From the NCBI GenBank assembly GCA_012519205.1, contig JAAYQR010000021.1:1-47049 (forward strand): a stretch of 47,049 bases of DNA, read 5' to 3'. This stretch comes from Candidatus Epulonipiscium sp. GTDB taxonomy: Bacteria; Bacillota; Clostridia; Lachnospirales; Defluviitaleaceae. The notes beneath the pieces are model-generated. The model had not been told where the DNA came from and made no database searches. It saw nothing but the letters and a program-made list of their open reading frames with translations. Positions 10,885 to 20,066 of the stretch are shown here, piece by piece (positions within the stretch are counted from its first letter, which is position 1; each line of letters begins with the position of its first letter). The position numbers and the translations under genes were made by a program.

Positions 10885-10923
10885 AAAAGACTGCTAATAT
10901 ATCCTAAGTATTAACAGTCCTTT
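10885..10923 (-). terminator. Terminator-like hairpin after the alpha-amylase gene
   Basis: Two 15-base arms (10885-10899 and 10909-10923) pair on the minus-strand RNA with two G-U wobbles, 11 bases beyond the amylase stop. The following tract is T-rich but interrupted, so termination may be partial. Confidence 0.55.
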
Positions 10924-10934
10924 GTTATAACATT

Positions 10935-13265
10935 TTATCTTATTTGTATAGCCCAATCCCGATTATTATTATTATCCCATCTACTGCCGTCATTAAATAC
11001 TATGTCTATTTTATTTCGTGCCTGGGCCGGTATCTGCAAGGTTACTTCCCAAATATTATTGCCTTTAGATATCATATTAGTTTCACTAATACCGTTCCAA
11101 TTATCATACCCCCAGTATGCTTTAACTACGGATGTACCATGTAGTGGACGATCCTTTGCATAATATGTAATCTTAATGGTATTTCCTTCTGTTTTATAGC
11201 CAAAGGTTTCCGTCGGAATTATAGGCCCTTCACCATTATCTTTCTCAGTTTTAATACTCCAGTCCTTATTATTATTATTATCCCACTTACTACCATCGGT
11301 AAATACAATGTCTATTTTATTTTGGGCTTGGCTAGGGATATTTAAAATTACTTCCCAAATATTTTCACCTTTGGATGTCATACTGGTTTGGGTTATTCCC
11401 TTCCAGCCATCATATCCCCAATGGGCTTTAACTATAGATGCACCATGAAGTGGACGGTCTTTTGCATAATATATAACTTTAATAGTATTTCCTTCTACAT
11501 TATAGCTAAGAGTCTTTGTTGGAATTACTATTGGATCCTCAACTTCGCCCCCGCCTTCGTCCTCTTTAACGCCAATACTCCAATCCTTACTATCATTATT
11601 ATCCCATCTGCTACCATCGGTAAATACAATATCTATTTTGTTTTGGGCTTGGGTAGGGACATTTAGGGTTACTTCCCAAATATTATTGCCTTTTGATATC
11701 ATATTAGTTTGGGTTACACCCTTCCAGCCATCATATCCCCAATGAGCCTTAACTATAGATGCACCATGAAGCGGGCGATTTTTTGCATTGTATGTTAAGG
11801 TAAAGCTTTGCCCGATGATAGGAGTTGCTGGATTTATTGCAACTGTATCTCCTAGAATAGTAGGTTCCTTATCGTCTCCACTGTTATCTCCATCATTACC
11901 ACTACCATTTTCATTATATAGTACTATTATACTGCCTCCTGGTATATCCCCTCTAACTTTTCCGTTAGTTACCTGTAATGTGGCATTACCTGTAGCTTTA
12001 TTTGTATAAACTCCATCCTTTAGTCTAGTTGGAGAATCGATATATGCATTTCCCCCAACATTAACGATAACCATCCCCGCATTACCACGTTCAATAATCA
12101 TGGTTTCATTTCTTGTCCATCTTAAATATTCATCTTTTCCTACCATAGCATTACGGAATTTATTTACAGCTACAACATCCGCGTCTTTCCATAGTGCTTC
12201 TAAAGGTCTAGCTAAAAATCTTGGGGTCACTTCTGCCCTAGCTGCCGCAACAGCAAAAGCCATTTTTCTTTCCCATTGCCCTAGGCTTCTTGAAACATTA
12301 TGTTCATAGTCATCATGGTTTTCTACATATACAAAAGATTTATTCGCTGGTAGAGTATGATTTCCATGATTGATAGTGCCAAGTCCTGTCAAGTTCTTTG
12401 ATGTTACAGCATTTCTTAGGGATCCACCGTATCCATGGGCCGTAATATCAAAATACGTTAAGTATGCCTGATAATTATCTCCACTATCTGGTAAAACCTC
12501 TCCGACAAGATATAAACTATCTTTGTTTCTAATACTACCTAGGACTCTGTCCCAATAATTACCTTGCCAAGGCTTTCCTGCATCTTCATACTTATTGGTT
12601 TCTATATGTTTTGCTGCGTCAAATCTAAAGCCCCCTGCCCCGGCGTCAATACATTCATTTAAAAAAGCTATATGCATATCCTGAACGTCTTGCCTTTGGG
12701 TTGCTAAATCTGGCAGCCCCCCAAGGTTTTGTTGTGTCACCTGTTCCCTATCTTTATAGTTACCAATAGCACCTCGGTTATGATAAAGTTCATGGCGCTT
12801 TAACTCAGCTGCTACAGCATCTGACCATTGTCCCGGGCTATTACCTTCAGCCACATGGTTTAAGACAACATCTACAATAATATCAATGCCATATTTTTTT
12901 GCTTCATTACATAAATCTTTAAAATCGTTATAACTGCCTAATTGAGCATTCCCGATGTGAAAATTCGTAGGTTGATATAAAAGCCACCATTGTCCTGTAC
13001 CTTTTGTGCCTTGAACCGGGGATACCTGAATAGAGTTATATCCCGCCTGTGCAATTTCTGGCAGCATATTTTTTATATCTTTAAATCTCCACATATAAGC
13101 ATGTAACATAACCCCATCTTCAGTTTTTAAGGGTAAATTATACTGTCCAGCTGCATAGGCTATAGGAGCATCATTAAATCCATAATCTATGGCTGGCAGA
13201 GTAAAGAAAATGCTAAAAGCAATTAAAGTATATGCAATAAATCTTTTTAAAACTTTGTTTTTCAT
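10935..13265 (-). CDS. Secreted alpha-amylase with three CBM25 modules
   Basis: This is an extracellular endo-acting alpha-1,4-glucanase of 776 residues. A signal peptide (about 1-38, ending near AYAAG) precedes a GH13 barrel of the Bacillus subtilis AmyE type (GH13_28): IVDVVLNHV, the nucleophile Asp near 216 in GFRFDAAKHIE, the acid/base Glu near 255 in VGEVLPD, and the third acid near 318 in VENHDDYEHN. A Gly/Asp/Asn-rich linker near 455-470 leads to three tandem starch-binding domains of about 90 residues (roughly 471-566, 582-673, 683-775). Each has the CBM25 signatures HWGYDGW (YWGYDNW in the third) and IDIVFTDGS.WDNN. The start has ribosome binding site AGGAG. There is no SLH or sortase anchor, so the enzyme is probably released. 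It has its own upstream region with a cre-like operator. Confidence 0.93.
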   Translation of the reverse strand: MKNKVLKRFIAYTLIAFSIFFTLPAIDYGFNDAPIAYAAGQYNLPLKTEDGVMLHAYMWRFKDIKNMLPEIAQAGYNSIQVSPVQGTKGTGQWWLLYQPTNFHIGNAQLGSYNDFKDLCNEAKKYGIDIIVDVVLNHVAEGNSPGQWSDAVAAELKRHELYHNRGAIGNYKDREQVTQQNLGGLPDLATQRQDVQDMHIAFLNECIDAGAGGFRFDAAKHIETNKYEDAGKPWQGNYWDRVLGSIRNKDSLYLVGEVLPDSGDNYQAYLTYFDITAHGYGGSLRNAVTSKNLTGLGTINHGNHTLPANKSFVYVENHDDYEHNVSRSLGQWERKMAFAVAAARAEVTPRFLARPLEALWKDADVVAVNKFRNAMVGKDEYLRWTRNETMIIERGNAGMVIVNVGGNAYIDSPTRLKDGVYTNKATGNATLQVTNGKVRGDIPGGSIIVLYNENGSGNDGDNSGDDKEPTILGDTVAINPATPIIGQSFTLTYNAKNRPLHGASIVKAHWGYDGWKGVTQTNMISKGNNIWEVTLNVPTQAQNKIDIVFTDGSRWDNNDSKDWSIGVKEDEGGGEVEDPIVIPTKTLSYNVEGNTIKVIYYAKDRPLHGASIVKAHWGYDGWKGITQTSMTSKGENIWEVILNIPSQAQNKIDIVFTDGSKWDNNNNKDWSIKTEKDNGEGPIIPTETFGYKTEGNTIKITYYAKDRPLHGTSVVKAYWGYDNWNGISETNMISKGNNIWEVTLQIPAQARNKIDIVFNDGSRWDNNNNRDWAIQIR
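10938..11850 (-). repeat. Three tandem CBM25-coding repeats
   Basis: Three in-frame units of roughly 280 bp (about 10938-11215, 11245-11520, 11565-11850) encode near-identical starch-binding modules. DNA identity is highest over the segment coding for RPLHGASIVKAHWGYDGW, pointing to recent internal duplication or ongoing homogenisation. The middle and N-terminal copies are the most alike; the C-terminal copy has drifted (HGTSVVKAYWGYDNW). Confidence 0.8.
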
Positions 13266-13405
13266 TCTTTTTGCTCCTTATAAGTTTCCTATTTAAAATC
13301 CTTATTACTTCCAAGCACGCTTCTAAAAAACCCTTGTATAAAATCCGCCCTCCTTTATTAAAATCTCATATTTTGCATTGGAAGATAAATAAGAAGTTTA
13401 TTTTA

Positions 13406-13468
13406 ATTATAAGTTGTGATAAAAGGAATTGAGTGTAGGATTTCACGTGTTTTGTGAAATCGCTTGCA
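13406..13468 (-). promoter_or_regulatory. Promoter and cre-like operator of the alpha-amylase gene
   Basis: A -10 TATAAT (complement of 13406-13411) lies about 140 bp before the amylase start; the -35 is weak. Just upstream, TGAAATCGCTTGCA (13455-13468) matches the CcpA cre consensus at 13 of 14 positions. It overlaps a second dyad, GATTTCAC and GTGAAATC with a 7-bp spacer (13439-13461). A half-site CGATTGCA, shared with the pulA operator, occurs at 13629-13636. The rest of the 408-bp gap (13266-13673) is AT-rich with nothing else visible apart from the metY terminator. Confidence 0.5.
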
Positions 13469-13646
13469 TTAAGAATATCATATTACAGAATTTATTTCAA
13501 TATTTTTTAGATATTTTTACTATATTATTTGGACCTCTTATTATATATTTGTTTATATTTTGAAACATAGCTAGTTAATTAAACATATTTTAGAAATTCC
13601 TTACTATTCTTTTCTTTTTTTAGTAAAACGATTGCACAAAATCAAT

Positions 13647-13668
13647 AAAAAACGCCTGCACAGCAGGC
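13647..13668 (-). terminator. Intrinsic terminator of metY
   Basis: GCCTGC and GCAGGC arms with a 3-base loop, followed on the minus strand by six T residues, lie directly after the metY stop codon. Confidence 0.85.
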
Positions 13669-13673
13669 ATCTT

Positions 13674-14975
<1,302 letters not shown>

Positions 14976-14983
14976 CTATGTAT

Positions 14984-15015
14984 AAAAAACTCCCCTAGGA
15001 AGATAATAGGAGAGT
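14984..15015 (-). terminator. Attenuator terminator of the SAM-I riboswitch
   Basis: Arms AACTCTCCTA and TAGGGGAGTT (one G-U pair) are followed by six T residues on the minus strand, about 30 bases before metY. This is the expression platform of the riboswitch: SAM binding should favour this hairpin. Confidence 0.85.
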
Positions 15016-15027
15016 TATATTTCTTCT

Positions 15028-15127
15028 CCCTTATCTTTCAGCATAAAACATGCTGCAGGATTTAGCACCTCGTTTATTCAGGTTGCCGGGTTTCATCGGG
15101 CCAGTCCCTCCACCACTCTTGATAAGA
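15028..15127 (-). promoter_or_regulatory. SAM-I (S-box) riboswitch aptamer
   Basis: The minus strand carries the conserved S-box parts in order: CTTATCAAGAG, GGTGGAGGGACTGGCCC, GATGAAACCCGGCAACC, GGTGCTAAATCCTGC and GAAAGATAAG. The first and last pair as P1 (CTTATC with GATAAG). This is the standard SAM-I aptamer found upstream of methionine genes in Bacillota. It sits between a consensus promoter and the attenuator hairpin before metY. Confidence 0.95.
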
Positions 15128-15155
15128 GTTTTTTATTCATAGTATTTTTATATGA

Positions 15156-15184
15156 ATTATAAGAATTAAAGTTTCATTTGTCAA
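15156..15184 (-). promoter_or_regulatory. Consensus promoter of metY leader
   Basis: On the minus strand TTGACA (15179-15184) and TATAAT (15156-15161) are separated by exactly 17 bp, a perfect sigma-A promoter about 30 bp before the S-box aptamer. It begins just beyond the trpF stop; I see no terminator between trpF and this promoter. Confidence 0.9.
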
Positions 15185-15202
15185 TACCCTTTTGGATTAT
15201 TT

Positions 15203-15805
15203 TTAAATTTTAATTTTCATAATAAATTCTCTAATTTTTTCTCCGTCTTTTTTACCATCTGTTTCTACCCCTGAGCTTACATCTACAACTTGGGGTTGTA
15301 CTTCATCCATAGCGGCTCTTATGTTTTTGCTGTTTAATCCCCCCGCCAGGATTATAAAATGGTTTTTTGATACGCCTTTTATCAAATCCCACGAAAAGGT
15401 TTTTCCAGAGCCTCCGCTGCTGCTATCAAATACAAACCCATCTACAGCCTTATAGTCTTCTAATAAAGTAGGTTCTAGCTTTTCTTTGATTGAAAATGCT
15501 TTCCATACTGGGACTATGGATTTTGAGCACTCCTTTGGCCTTTCACTTCCGTGAAGCTGTACTATATCTAAATTACAATATTTTATCAATTGGTTCACCT
15601 CTTCTATGGGAGTATCTACAAATACTCCCACAGCTTTTATATCATGTCTTAAAAGAACTTTCATTTCTTTTGCAATATCTGGGGATATCCTTCTTTTACT
15701 TTTTGCAAATACAAGGCCTATATAATTTACATCATATTTATTTATCATTTTTATCTGTTGTGGACTTTTAAGTCCGCAAATTTTTATTTTAGGTATTGTA
15801 AGCAT
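15203..15805 (-). CDS. trpF: Phosphoribosylanthranilate isomerase
   Basis: Isomerises N-(5'-phosphoribosyl)anthranilate to CdRP, the third step of tryptophan synthesis. The 200-residue TIM barrel shows KICGLKS with the catalytic Cys at the end of strand 1, the GVFVDTP segment, VQLHG, and the phosphate-binding ILAGGLNSKN and VDVSSGVE. The ATG overlaps the end of trpC by 17 bp and has AAAGGAG inside trpC, so translation is probably coupled. It is the last gene of the trp operon; trpB and trpA do not follow. Confidence 0.95.
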   Translation of the reverse strand: MLTIPKIKICGLKSPQQIKMINKYDVNYIGLVFAKSKRRISPDIAKEMKVLLRHDIKAVGVFVDTPIEEVNQLIKYCNLDIVQLHGSERPKECSKSIVPVWKAFSIKEKLEPTLLEDYKAVDGFVFDSSSGGSGKTFSWDLIKGVSKNHFIILAGGLNSKNIRAAMDEVQPQVVDVSSGVETDGKKDGEKIREFIMKIKI

Positions 15806-16568
15806 CCCTAAACTCCTTTGTTTTTTTATCGATATCTTCTGACTTCATAAAGCTTTCCCCTACTAAAACTCCATTGATATTGGCTTTTTTGAGTTTAATT
15901 ATGTCTTCTTTGTATAAAATGCCACTTTCGCTTATTATTAGCTTATCTTTAGGTATTTTCCTACTTAGGTTTATGGTAGTGTTTATATCTACTTTAAAGT
16001 CTTTTAGATTTCTATTGTTAATTCCTATTATAACTCCATTGGTATTAAGGACCCTTTCTAGTTCCAGTTCATCATGAACTTCTATCAAAGCATCCATATA
16101 AAGAGAATGAGTAAGATTTATATACTCTTTAAGTTTACTATCATCTAATATAGAAGCTATGAGTAGTACGGCACTAGCCCCTAAAACCCTTGCCTCGTAG
16201 ATTTGAATGGGGTCTATTATAAAATCCTTTCTAAGCAAAGGTAGATTTGTTTTTTCATGGATTTCCTTGAGATAGCTAGAAGAACCTAAAAAGAATTCTT
16301 CTTCTGTTAAAACAGAAATAGCATCCACACAGGTTTCATATTGTTTTGCTATTTCTATGGGGTTAAAGTTTTCCTTAATAATACCTTTGGAAGGAGAGGC
16401 CTTTTTAACCTCTCCTATAATAGACAGATTTGGTTTTGCCATAGCCTTATAAAAAGATGGTGGGGCTTTTTTAAGTTTTGCTTTTTCTTCTAAAAAAGAA
16501 ATAGTCACGCTTTTTTTGAATTTTTCTACCCTTTCTTTTTTCCTTTTTACTATTTTATCTAATATCAT
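15789..16568 (-). CDS. trpC: Indole-3-glycerol-phosphate synthase
   Basis: Closes the indole ring from CdRP, releasing CO2 and water. The 259-residue protein has the usual IGPS motifs: GEVKKASPSKG with the catalytic lysine, VLTEEEFF, LPLLRKDFI with the second lysine, ALIEVHDELEL, GINNRNL, and SESGI near the phosphate site. All expected catalytic residues seem present. Its ATG overlaps the trpD stop by 4 bp, indicating coupled translation. Confidence 0.96.
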   Translation of the reverse strand: MILDKIVKRKKERVEKFKKSVTISFLEEKAKLKKAPPSFYKAMAKPNLSIIGEVKKASPSKGIIKENFNPIEIAKQYETCVDAISVLTEEEFFLGSSSYLKEIHEKTNLPLLRKDFIIDPIQIYEARVLGASAVLLIASILDDSKLKEYINLTHSLYMDALIEVHDELELERVLNTNGVIIGINNRNLKDFKVDINTTINLSRKIPKDKLIISESGILYKEDIIKLKKANINGVLVGESFMKSEDIDKKTKEFRDAYNT

Positions 16569-17581
16569 AACAATCTCCTTGTATATTCTCTAAATTCATT
16601 TAGCTTTCTAAGAACATATCCTTCTTCTATAAGTTCCTTGGCTAAGTCTATTCCTTCTTCGATGTTTTTTGCCTTTTTTCCTACGTAGAGAGCAGCTCCT
16701 GCATTTAAAAGAACGATGTCTCTTTTGGGCCCTTCTCTCCCTTCTAAAATTTCCCTTATTATTTCTGCATTTTCTAAGGAATCCCCCCCACTAATCTCTT
16801 CTTTTTTACAAATTTTTATTCCATATGCCTCGGGGGATATATAGTAAGTTTTTATTTCCTTGTTTTTAAGTTCTGTTACTTTAGTTTTATCCATTATAGT
16901 AATTTCATCAAGACCATCCATTCCATGAACCACCATAGCGTGGTCTACCCCTAGATTAAGAAGAGCCTGTGCCATGGGTTCCGTTAAATTTTCATCAAAT
17001 ACCCCTAATACTTGTGATTTGGCATTAGCTGGATTTGTAAGGGGGCCTAGGATATTAAATATGGTTCTAAAACCTAATTCTTTTCTTGGAGCTATGGCAT
17101 ATTTCATTGCTTTATGGAAAGTTGGAGCAAATAAAAAACCTATATTATGAGCTCTAATACATTCTTCTACCTGACTTGGAGTAAGGGCAATATTTACCCC
17201 TAGGGCCTCTAAGACATCAGCGCTACCACTTTTACTAGATACGGAACGGTTGCCATGCTTAACCACATATATTCCTGCTGCCGCTGCTATAAAAGCTACA
17301 GCTGTAGATATATTAAAAGTTCCTGCACAGTCCCCTCCAGTTCCACAAGTATCTAGGGTATAGTAATTATCTAATTTAATTCTCTCAGCTTTGTTTCTCA
17401 TCACTATGGCACCACCAGTAATTTCATCTGGGGTCTCTCCCTTCATCTTAAGGGCTGTTAGAAAACTTCCAATTAAAATGGGGGATACTTCTCCTCCCAT
17501 AATACTTTCCATGGCATTAATCATTTCTGATTCTGTTAAATGTTTTCCTTCTAAAACCCTTTCAACTGCATCTTTTAACAT
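16565..17581 (-). CDS. trpD: Anthranilate phosphoribosyltransferase
   Basis: Transfers the phosphoribosyl group of PRPP to anthranilate. The 338-residue length is typical. The PRPP-binding glycine loop is seen as DTCGTGGDCAGTFNIST, followed by KHGNRSVSSKSGSADVLEALG-type signature positions, and HNIGFLFAP and VVHGMDGLDE further on. It is a stand-alone TrpD, not fused to TrpG. Its start overlaps the trpG end by 7 bp. Confidence 0.96.
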   Translation of the reverse strand: MLKDAVERVLEGKHLTESEMINAMESIMGGEVSPILIGSFLTALKMKGETPDEITGGAIVMRNKAERIKLDNYYTLDTCGTGGDCAGTFNISTAVAFIAAAAGIYVVKHGNRSVSSKSGSADVLEALGVNIALTPSQVEECIRAHNIGFLFAPTFHKAMKYAIAPRKELGFRTIFNILGPLTNPANAKSQVLGVFDENLTEPMAQALLNLGVDHAMVVHGMDGLDEITIMDKTKVTELKNKEIKTYYISPEAYGIKICKKEEISGGDSLENAEIIREILEGREGPKRDIVLLNAGAALYVGKKAKNIEEGIDLAKELIEEGYVLRKLNEFREYTRRLL

Positions 17582-18153
17582 ATAAGACTCTCCTTTCTTA
17601 AGAAATTTTCTACTATTTTAATTCCATCGGGGGTATATATGGATTCTGGGTGAAATTGCAATCCCACTAGGTGATATTCCCTATGTGAAATTGCCATCAC
17701 TTCTCTATCCTCCGAAACTGCCCCTATTTCAAAATAATCCGGAATAGTATCTGTTCTAATTGCTAGAGAATGATATCTTACAACCTTCATGGGGTTTTTT
17801 ATCCCTTCAAAAATCCCTCTTCCTTTATGCATTATGATGGATGTCTTCCCATGAAAAAAGTCCCTTGCATAATCAATTTTAGCCCCGAAAGCTGCTCCTA
17901 TACACTGATGCCCAAGCCCTATACCAAGAATAGGGGTTTCCTTGTAAAGATTCCTTATTACCTCTAGGCATATACCTGCTTGTTTTGGAGTCTTAGGTCC
18001 TGAAGATATCACAATATGATTAGGATTTAACTTTTTGATTTCTTCTATGGATATTTCATCATTTCTGACCACTTTTATGTTTTTTTCATACCTACCTAAA
18101 TATTGGTATAAGTTATATGTGAAAGAATCATAGTTATCGATTAATAAAATCAT
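17575..18153 (-). CDS. trpG: Anthranilate synthase component II (TrpG-like), nucleophile Cys replaced by Gly
   Basis: By position and fold this is the class I glutamine amidotransferase subunit that should feed ammonia to TrpE. The 192 residues start LLIDNYDSFTYNL as usual, and the triad His168 and Glu170 are in place (LQFHPESI). However, the nucleophile elbow, normally G-V-C-L-G-H-Q, reads GIGLGHQ: residue 79, the site of the catalytic Cys in TrpG/PabA, is Gly (codon GGG at 17917-17919). The oxyanion loop, normally SPGPGxP, reads SSGPKTP at 50-56. With family knowledge I infer loss of glutaminase activity, leaving either a structural partner for an ammonia-dependent TrpE or dependence on another amidotransferase. 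The reading frame is intact and the gene sits tightly between trpE and trpD. Confidence 0.9.
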   Translation of the reverse strand: MILLIDNYDSFTYNLYQYLGRYEKNIKVVRNDEISIEEIKKLNPNHIVISSGPKTPKQAGICLEVIRNLYKETPILGIGLGHQCIGAAFGAKIDYARDFFHGKTSIIMHKGRGIFEGIKNPMKVVRYHSLAIRTDTIPDYFEIGAVSEDREVMAISHREYHLVGLQFHPESIYTPDGIKIVENFLRKESLIC

Positions 18154-18162
18154 AACATCCTC

Positions 18163-19548
18163 CTATCTTATAGCCTTAAATAAGGCTTTAACTTTGTTTT
18201 CACTTTCCTCATTTTCTTTTTCTGGATCTGAATCTACTACAATACCAGCTCCTGCCTGCATATATACTTTTCCATCCTTTATAACCATGGTACGGATTGC
18301 AATACACATATCCATATCTCCATCAAATCCAAAATACCCAATGGCACCCCCATAAAGTCCCCTTTTTTCTTCTTCCAACTCATCAATAATTTCCATAGCT
18401 CGAACCTTTGGGGCCCCTGATAGAGTTCCTGCGGGGAGAAATGAGTGAAGTATGGAAAATACATCCTTGTCTTCTTTTTTCTTTCCTTCTACTTGGGATA
18501 CCAGGTGCATAACATGGGAATAATAATGAACATTCATAAACTCTGTGATCTTTACGGAGTCAATACGGGCTATCCTTCCCATATCATTTCTAGCCAAATC
18601 CACCAACATCACATGTTCTGCCTTTTCTTTTTTATCTTCTAGTAAATCCTTAGCTAATGTTTCATCTTCTTTTTCGTCTTTGCCCCTCTTTCTAGTTCCT
18701 GCTATCGGACAGGTATAGACTTTATCTTTTCTAACTTCTACTAACATTTCCGGAGAGCTGCCTGCCACTTGATATTCTCCAAAGTTTAAGTAAAAAAGAT
18801 AGGGTGAGGGGTTAAGTCTTCTAAGTTTCCTATAAAGAGAAAAGGCATCCTCTTGGGTTTCTAGGGTCCATCTTTTTGATATTACTACTTGGGATATATC
18901 TCCTTCATGGATATATCTTTTGGCCTTTTTGACTTTTTCCATATATTCTTCCTTGGACATGTTGCTTTTTATGCTTTTAAATGATGAGCTAACCTTTGCC
19001 ATCTCCTTTGTTCCTACTTCATTTTTAAGCTCTTTTTCCATTAATGAAATTATCTTTCTTGCCTTTTCTTCGCCTTCTTTGGTATCTTCATCTAAAACTA
19101 TAAGATATATTTGCTGATGAAAATGGTCATAAGCTATTATCTCTTTGGCAAACACCAAATGTATATCGGGAGTTCCTATAGTATCTTTATTGGGCTCTTT
19201 CAACTTTTCGTATTGTCGTACCACATCATATCCTATAAATCCTACTGCTCCCCCTATAAAGGGGATGGAACTGGGATTTTGGATTTGAAAATGCGACATA
19301 TATTCCCTTAGAATCTCCATTGTTTTTCCTTGTTTCTTTCTTATCTTATTTCCTTCTTTTATGACGGTTTCATTTTTAATACTTTTTAGTTCCCCAAATG
19401 TGTTTTTTCCTATAAAGGAATACTGACCCTTTGTTCCATCCCTACTTTCTAGTAAAAATCCTTTTTCTTTACCCACATACTTTTGAAATATAGTTATGGG
19501 AGTGTTTGTATCTCCTACTATGGATTTTGAATATAACTTAAGTTCCAT
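18163..19548 (-). CDS. trpE: Anthranilate synthase component I
   Basis: Converts chorismate and ammonia to anthranilate and pyruvate, the committed step of tryptophan synthesis. The 461-residue protein has an N-terminal regulatory region with the LLES motif (in GFLLESRDG) that binds feedback-inhibiting tryptophan in this family. The chorismate-binding domain follows, with SPYLFYLNFG, GSSPEMLV, CPIAGTRKRG, PAGTLSGAPKVRAMEIID and the C-terminal QAGAGIVVDSDPEKE. It is the first gene of the trp operon, has ribosome binding site AAGGAGG, and lies behind a Trp T-box leader. The stop is 9 bp before trpG. Confidence 0.96.
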   Translation of the reverse strand: MELKLYSKSIVGDTNTPITIFQKYVGKEKGFLLESRDGTKGQYSFIGKNTFGELKSIKNETVIKEGNKIRKKQGKTMEILREYMSHFQIQNPSSIPFIGGAVGFIGYDVVRQYEKLKEPNKDTIGTPDIHLVFAKEIIAYDHFHQQIYLIVLDEDTKEGEEKARKIISLMEKELKNEVGTKEMAKVSSSFKSIKSNMSKEEYMEKVKKAKRYIHEGDISQVVISKRWTLETQEDAFSLYRKLRRLNPSPYLFYLNFGEYQVAGSSPEMLVEVRKDKVYTCPIAGTRKRGKDEKEDETLAKDLLEDKKEKAEHVMLVDLARNDMGRIARIDSVKITEFMNVHYYSHVMHLVSQVEGKKKEDKDVFSILHSFLPAGTLSGAPKVRAMEIIDELEEEKRGLYGGAIGYFGFDGDMDMCIAIRTMVIKDGKVYMQAGAGIVVDSDPEKENEESENKVKALFKAIR

Positions 19549-19579
19549 ACCCTTTCCTCCTTAAAATTTATTTAAACGC

Positions 19580-19616
19580 AAAAAAGCCCTTCATCCCAAA
19601 AATTGGGACGAAGAGC
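19580..19616 (-). terminator. Second trp leader terminator
   Basis: The arms run from AGCTCTTCGTCCC to GGGATGAAGGGCT on the minus strand, with a T-rich loop, followed by T6. It lies directly before trpE and follows the second T-box core (19629-19638). It is an attenuator with its own antiterminator partner. Confidence 0.85.
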
Positions 19617-19628
19617 TATCTTCGCTAT

Positions 19629-19910
19629 GCCACCCAATGAGCTTTAAGGTACTAAGTTGAACAAAAAAAGACATTCATCCTTTGGGATAAATGTCTTTAG
19701 CCACCCAATACATTAAGTATCATTTAATCCGATACGGAGTTTCCTCGATATCTTACCTCTATAACGGGAGGACCCGGCATCGGATACTTTTTACATTTCA
19801 CCTAGCATCTCATAGAACCATTCCTTAAAGTCTTTTGTATCGGACCTTACACCAACCGCCGACTCGCTTTAACAAAATCCTAAAAGTACTCTTCCTAATC
19901 ATGGATTTTA
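19629..19910 (-). promoter_or_regulatory. Tryptophan T-box leader with two T-box cores
   Basis: Reading the minus strand: an AGTA-type loop near 19886, the Stem I distal motif AAAGCGAGTCGGCGGTTGG (about 19852-19870), the specifier UGG (19818-19820, in GGAATGGTTC) for tRNA-Trp, and then the T-box core ATTGGGTGGC (19700-19709). The UGGC bulge is complementary to the GCCA end of tRNA-Trp. After the first terminator an identical ATTGGGTGGC core recurs at 19629-19638, 71 bp on, with only about 25 bases between terminator 1's T-tract and that core. That is too little for a second Stem I. One specifier domain therefore appears to control two antiterminator/terminator units. Confidence 0.88.
19663..19698 (-). 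terminator. First trp leader terminator
   Basis: The 14-bp stem AAAGACATTTATCC with GGATGAATGTCTTT (one G-U pair, loop CAAA) is followed by seven T residues on the minus strand. It immediately follows the first T-box core and is the attenuator of the canonical T-box unit. Confidence 0.88.
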
Positions 19911-19921
19911 GCCTTTTTAAT

Positions 19922-19950
19922 ATTATATTCGAATATTTGGAATTTGTAAA
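19922..19950 (-). promoter_or_regulatory. trp operon promoter
   Basis: On the minus strand TTTACA (19945-19950) and TATAAT (19922-19927) are 17 bp apart, just upstream of T-box Stem I. Between this and the cwlD end (about 19951-20066) I see no further feature. Confidence 0.85.
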
Positions 19951-20066
19951 GAAGATTTTTTAAAGTCTATAGAAAACATCCAAGACCAGTAAAAATCTAA
20001 AAATAATTCATATTAGTTTATTCAGCATAATACAATTAATACCTATTATCCTGGTGGATTTGTCCT

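Noticed and set aside
10938-11850. Repeat array resembling a CRISPR or mobile repeat
   Set aside because: The three units are in-frame coding repeats for CBM25 modules within the amylase.
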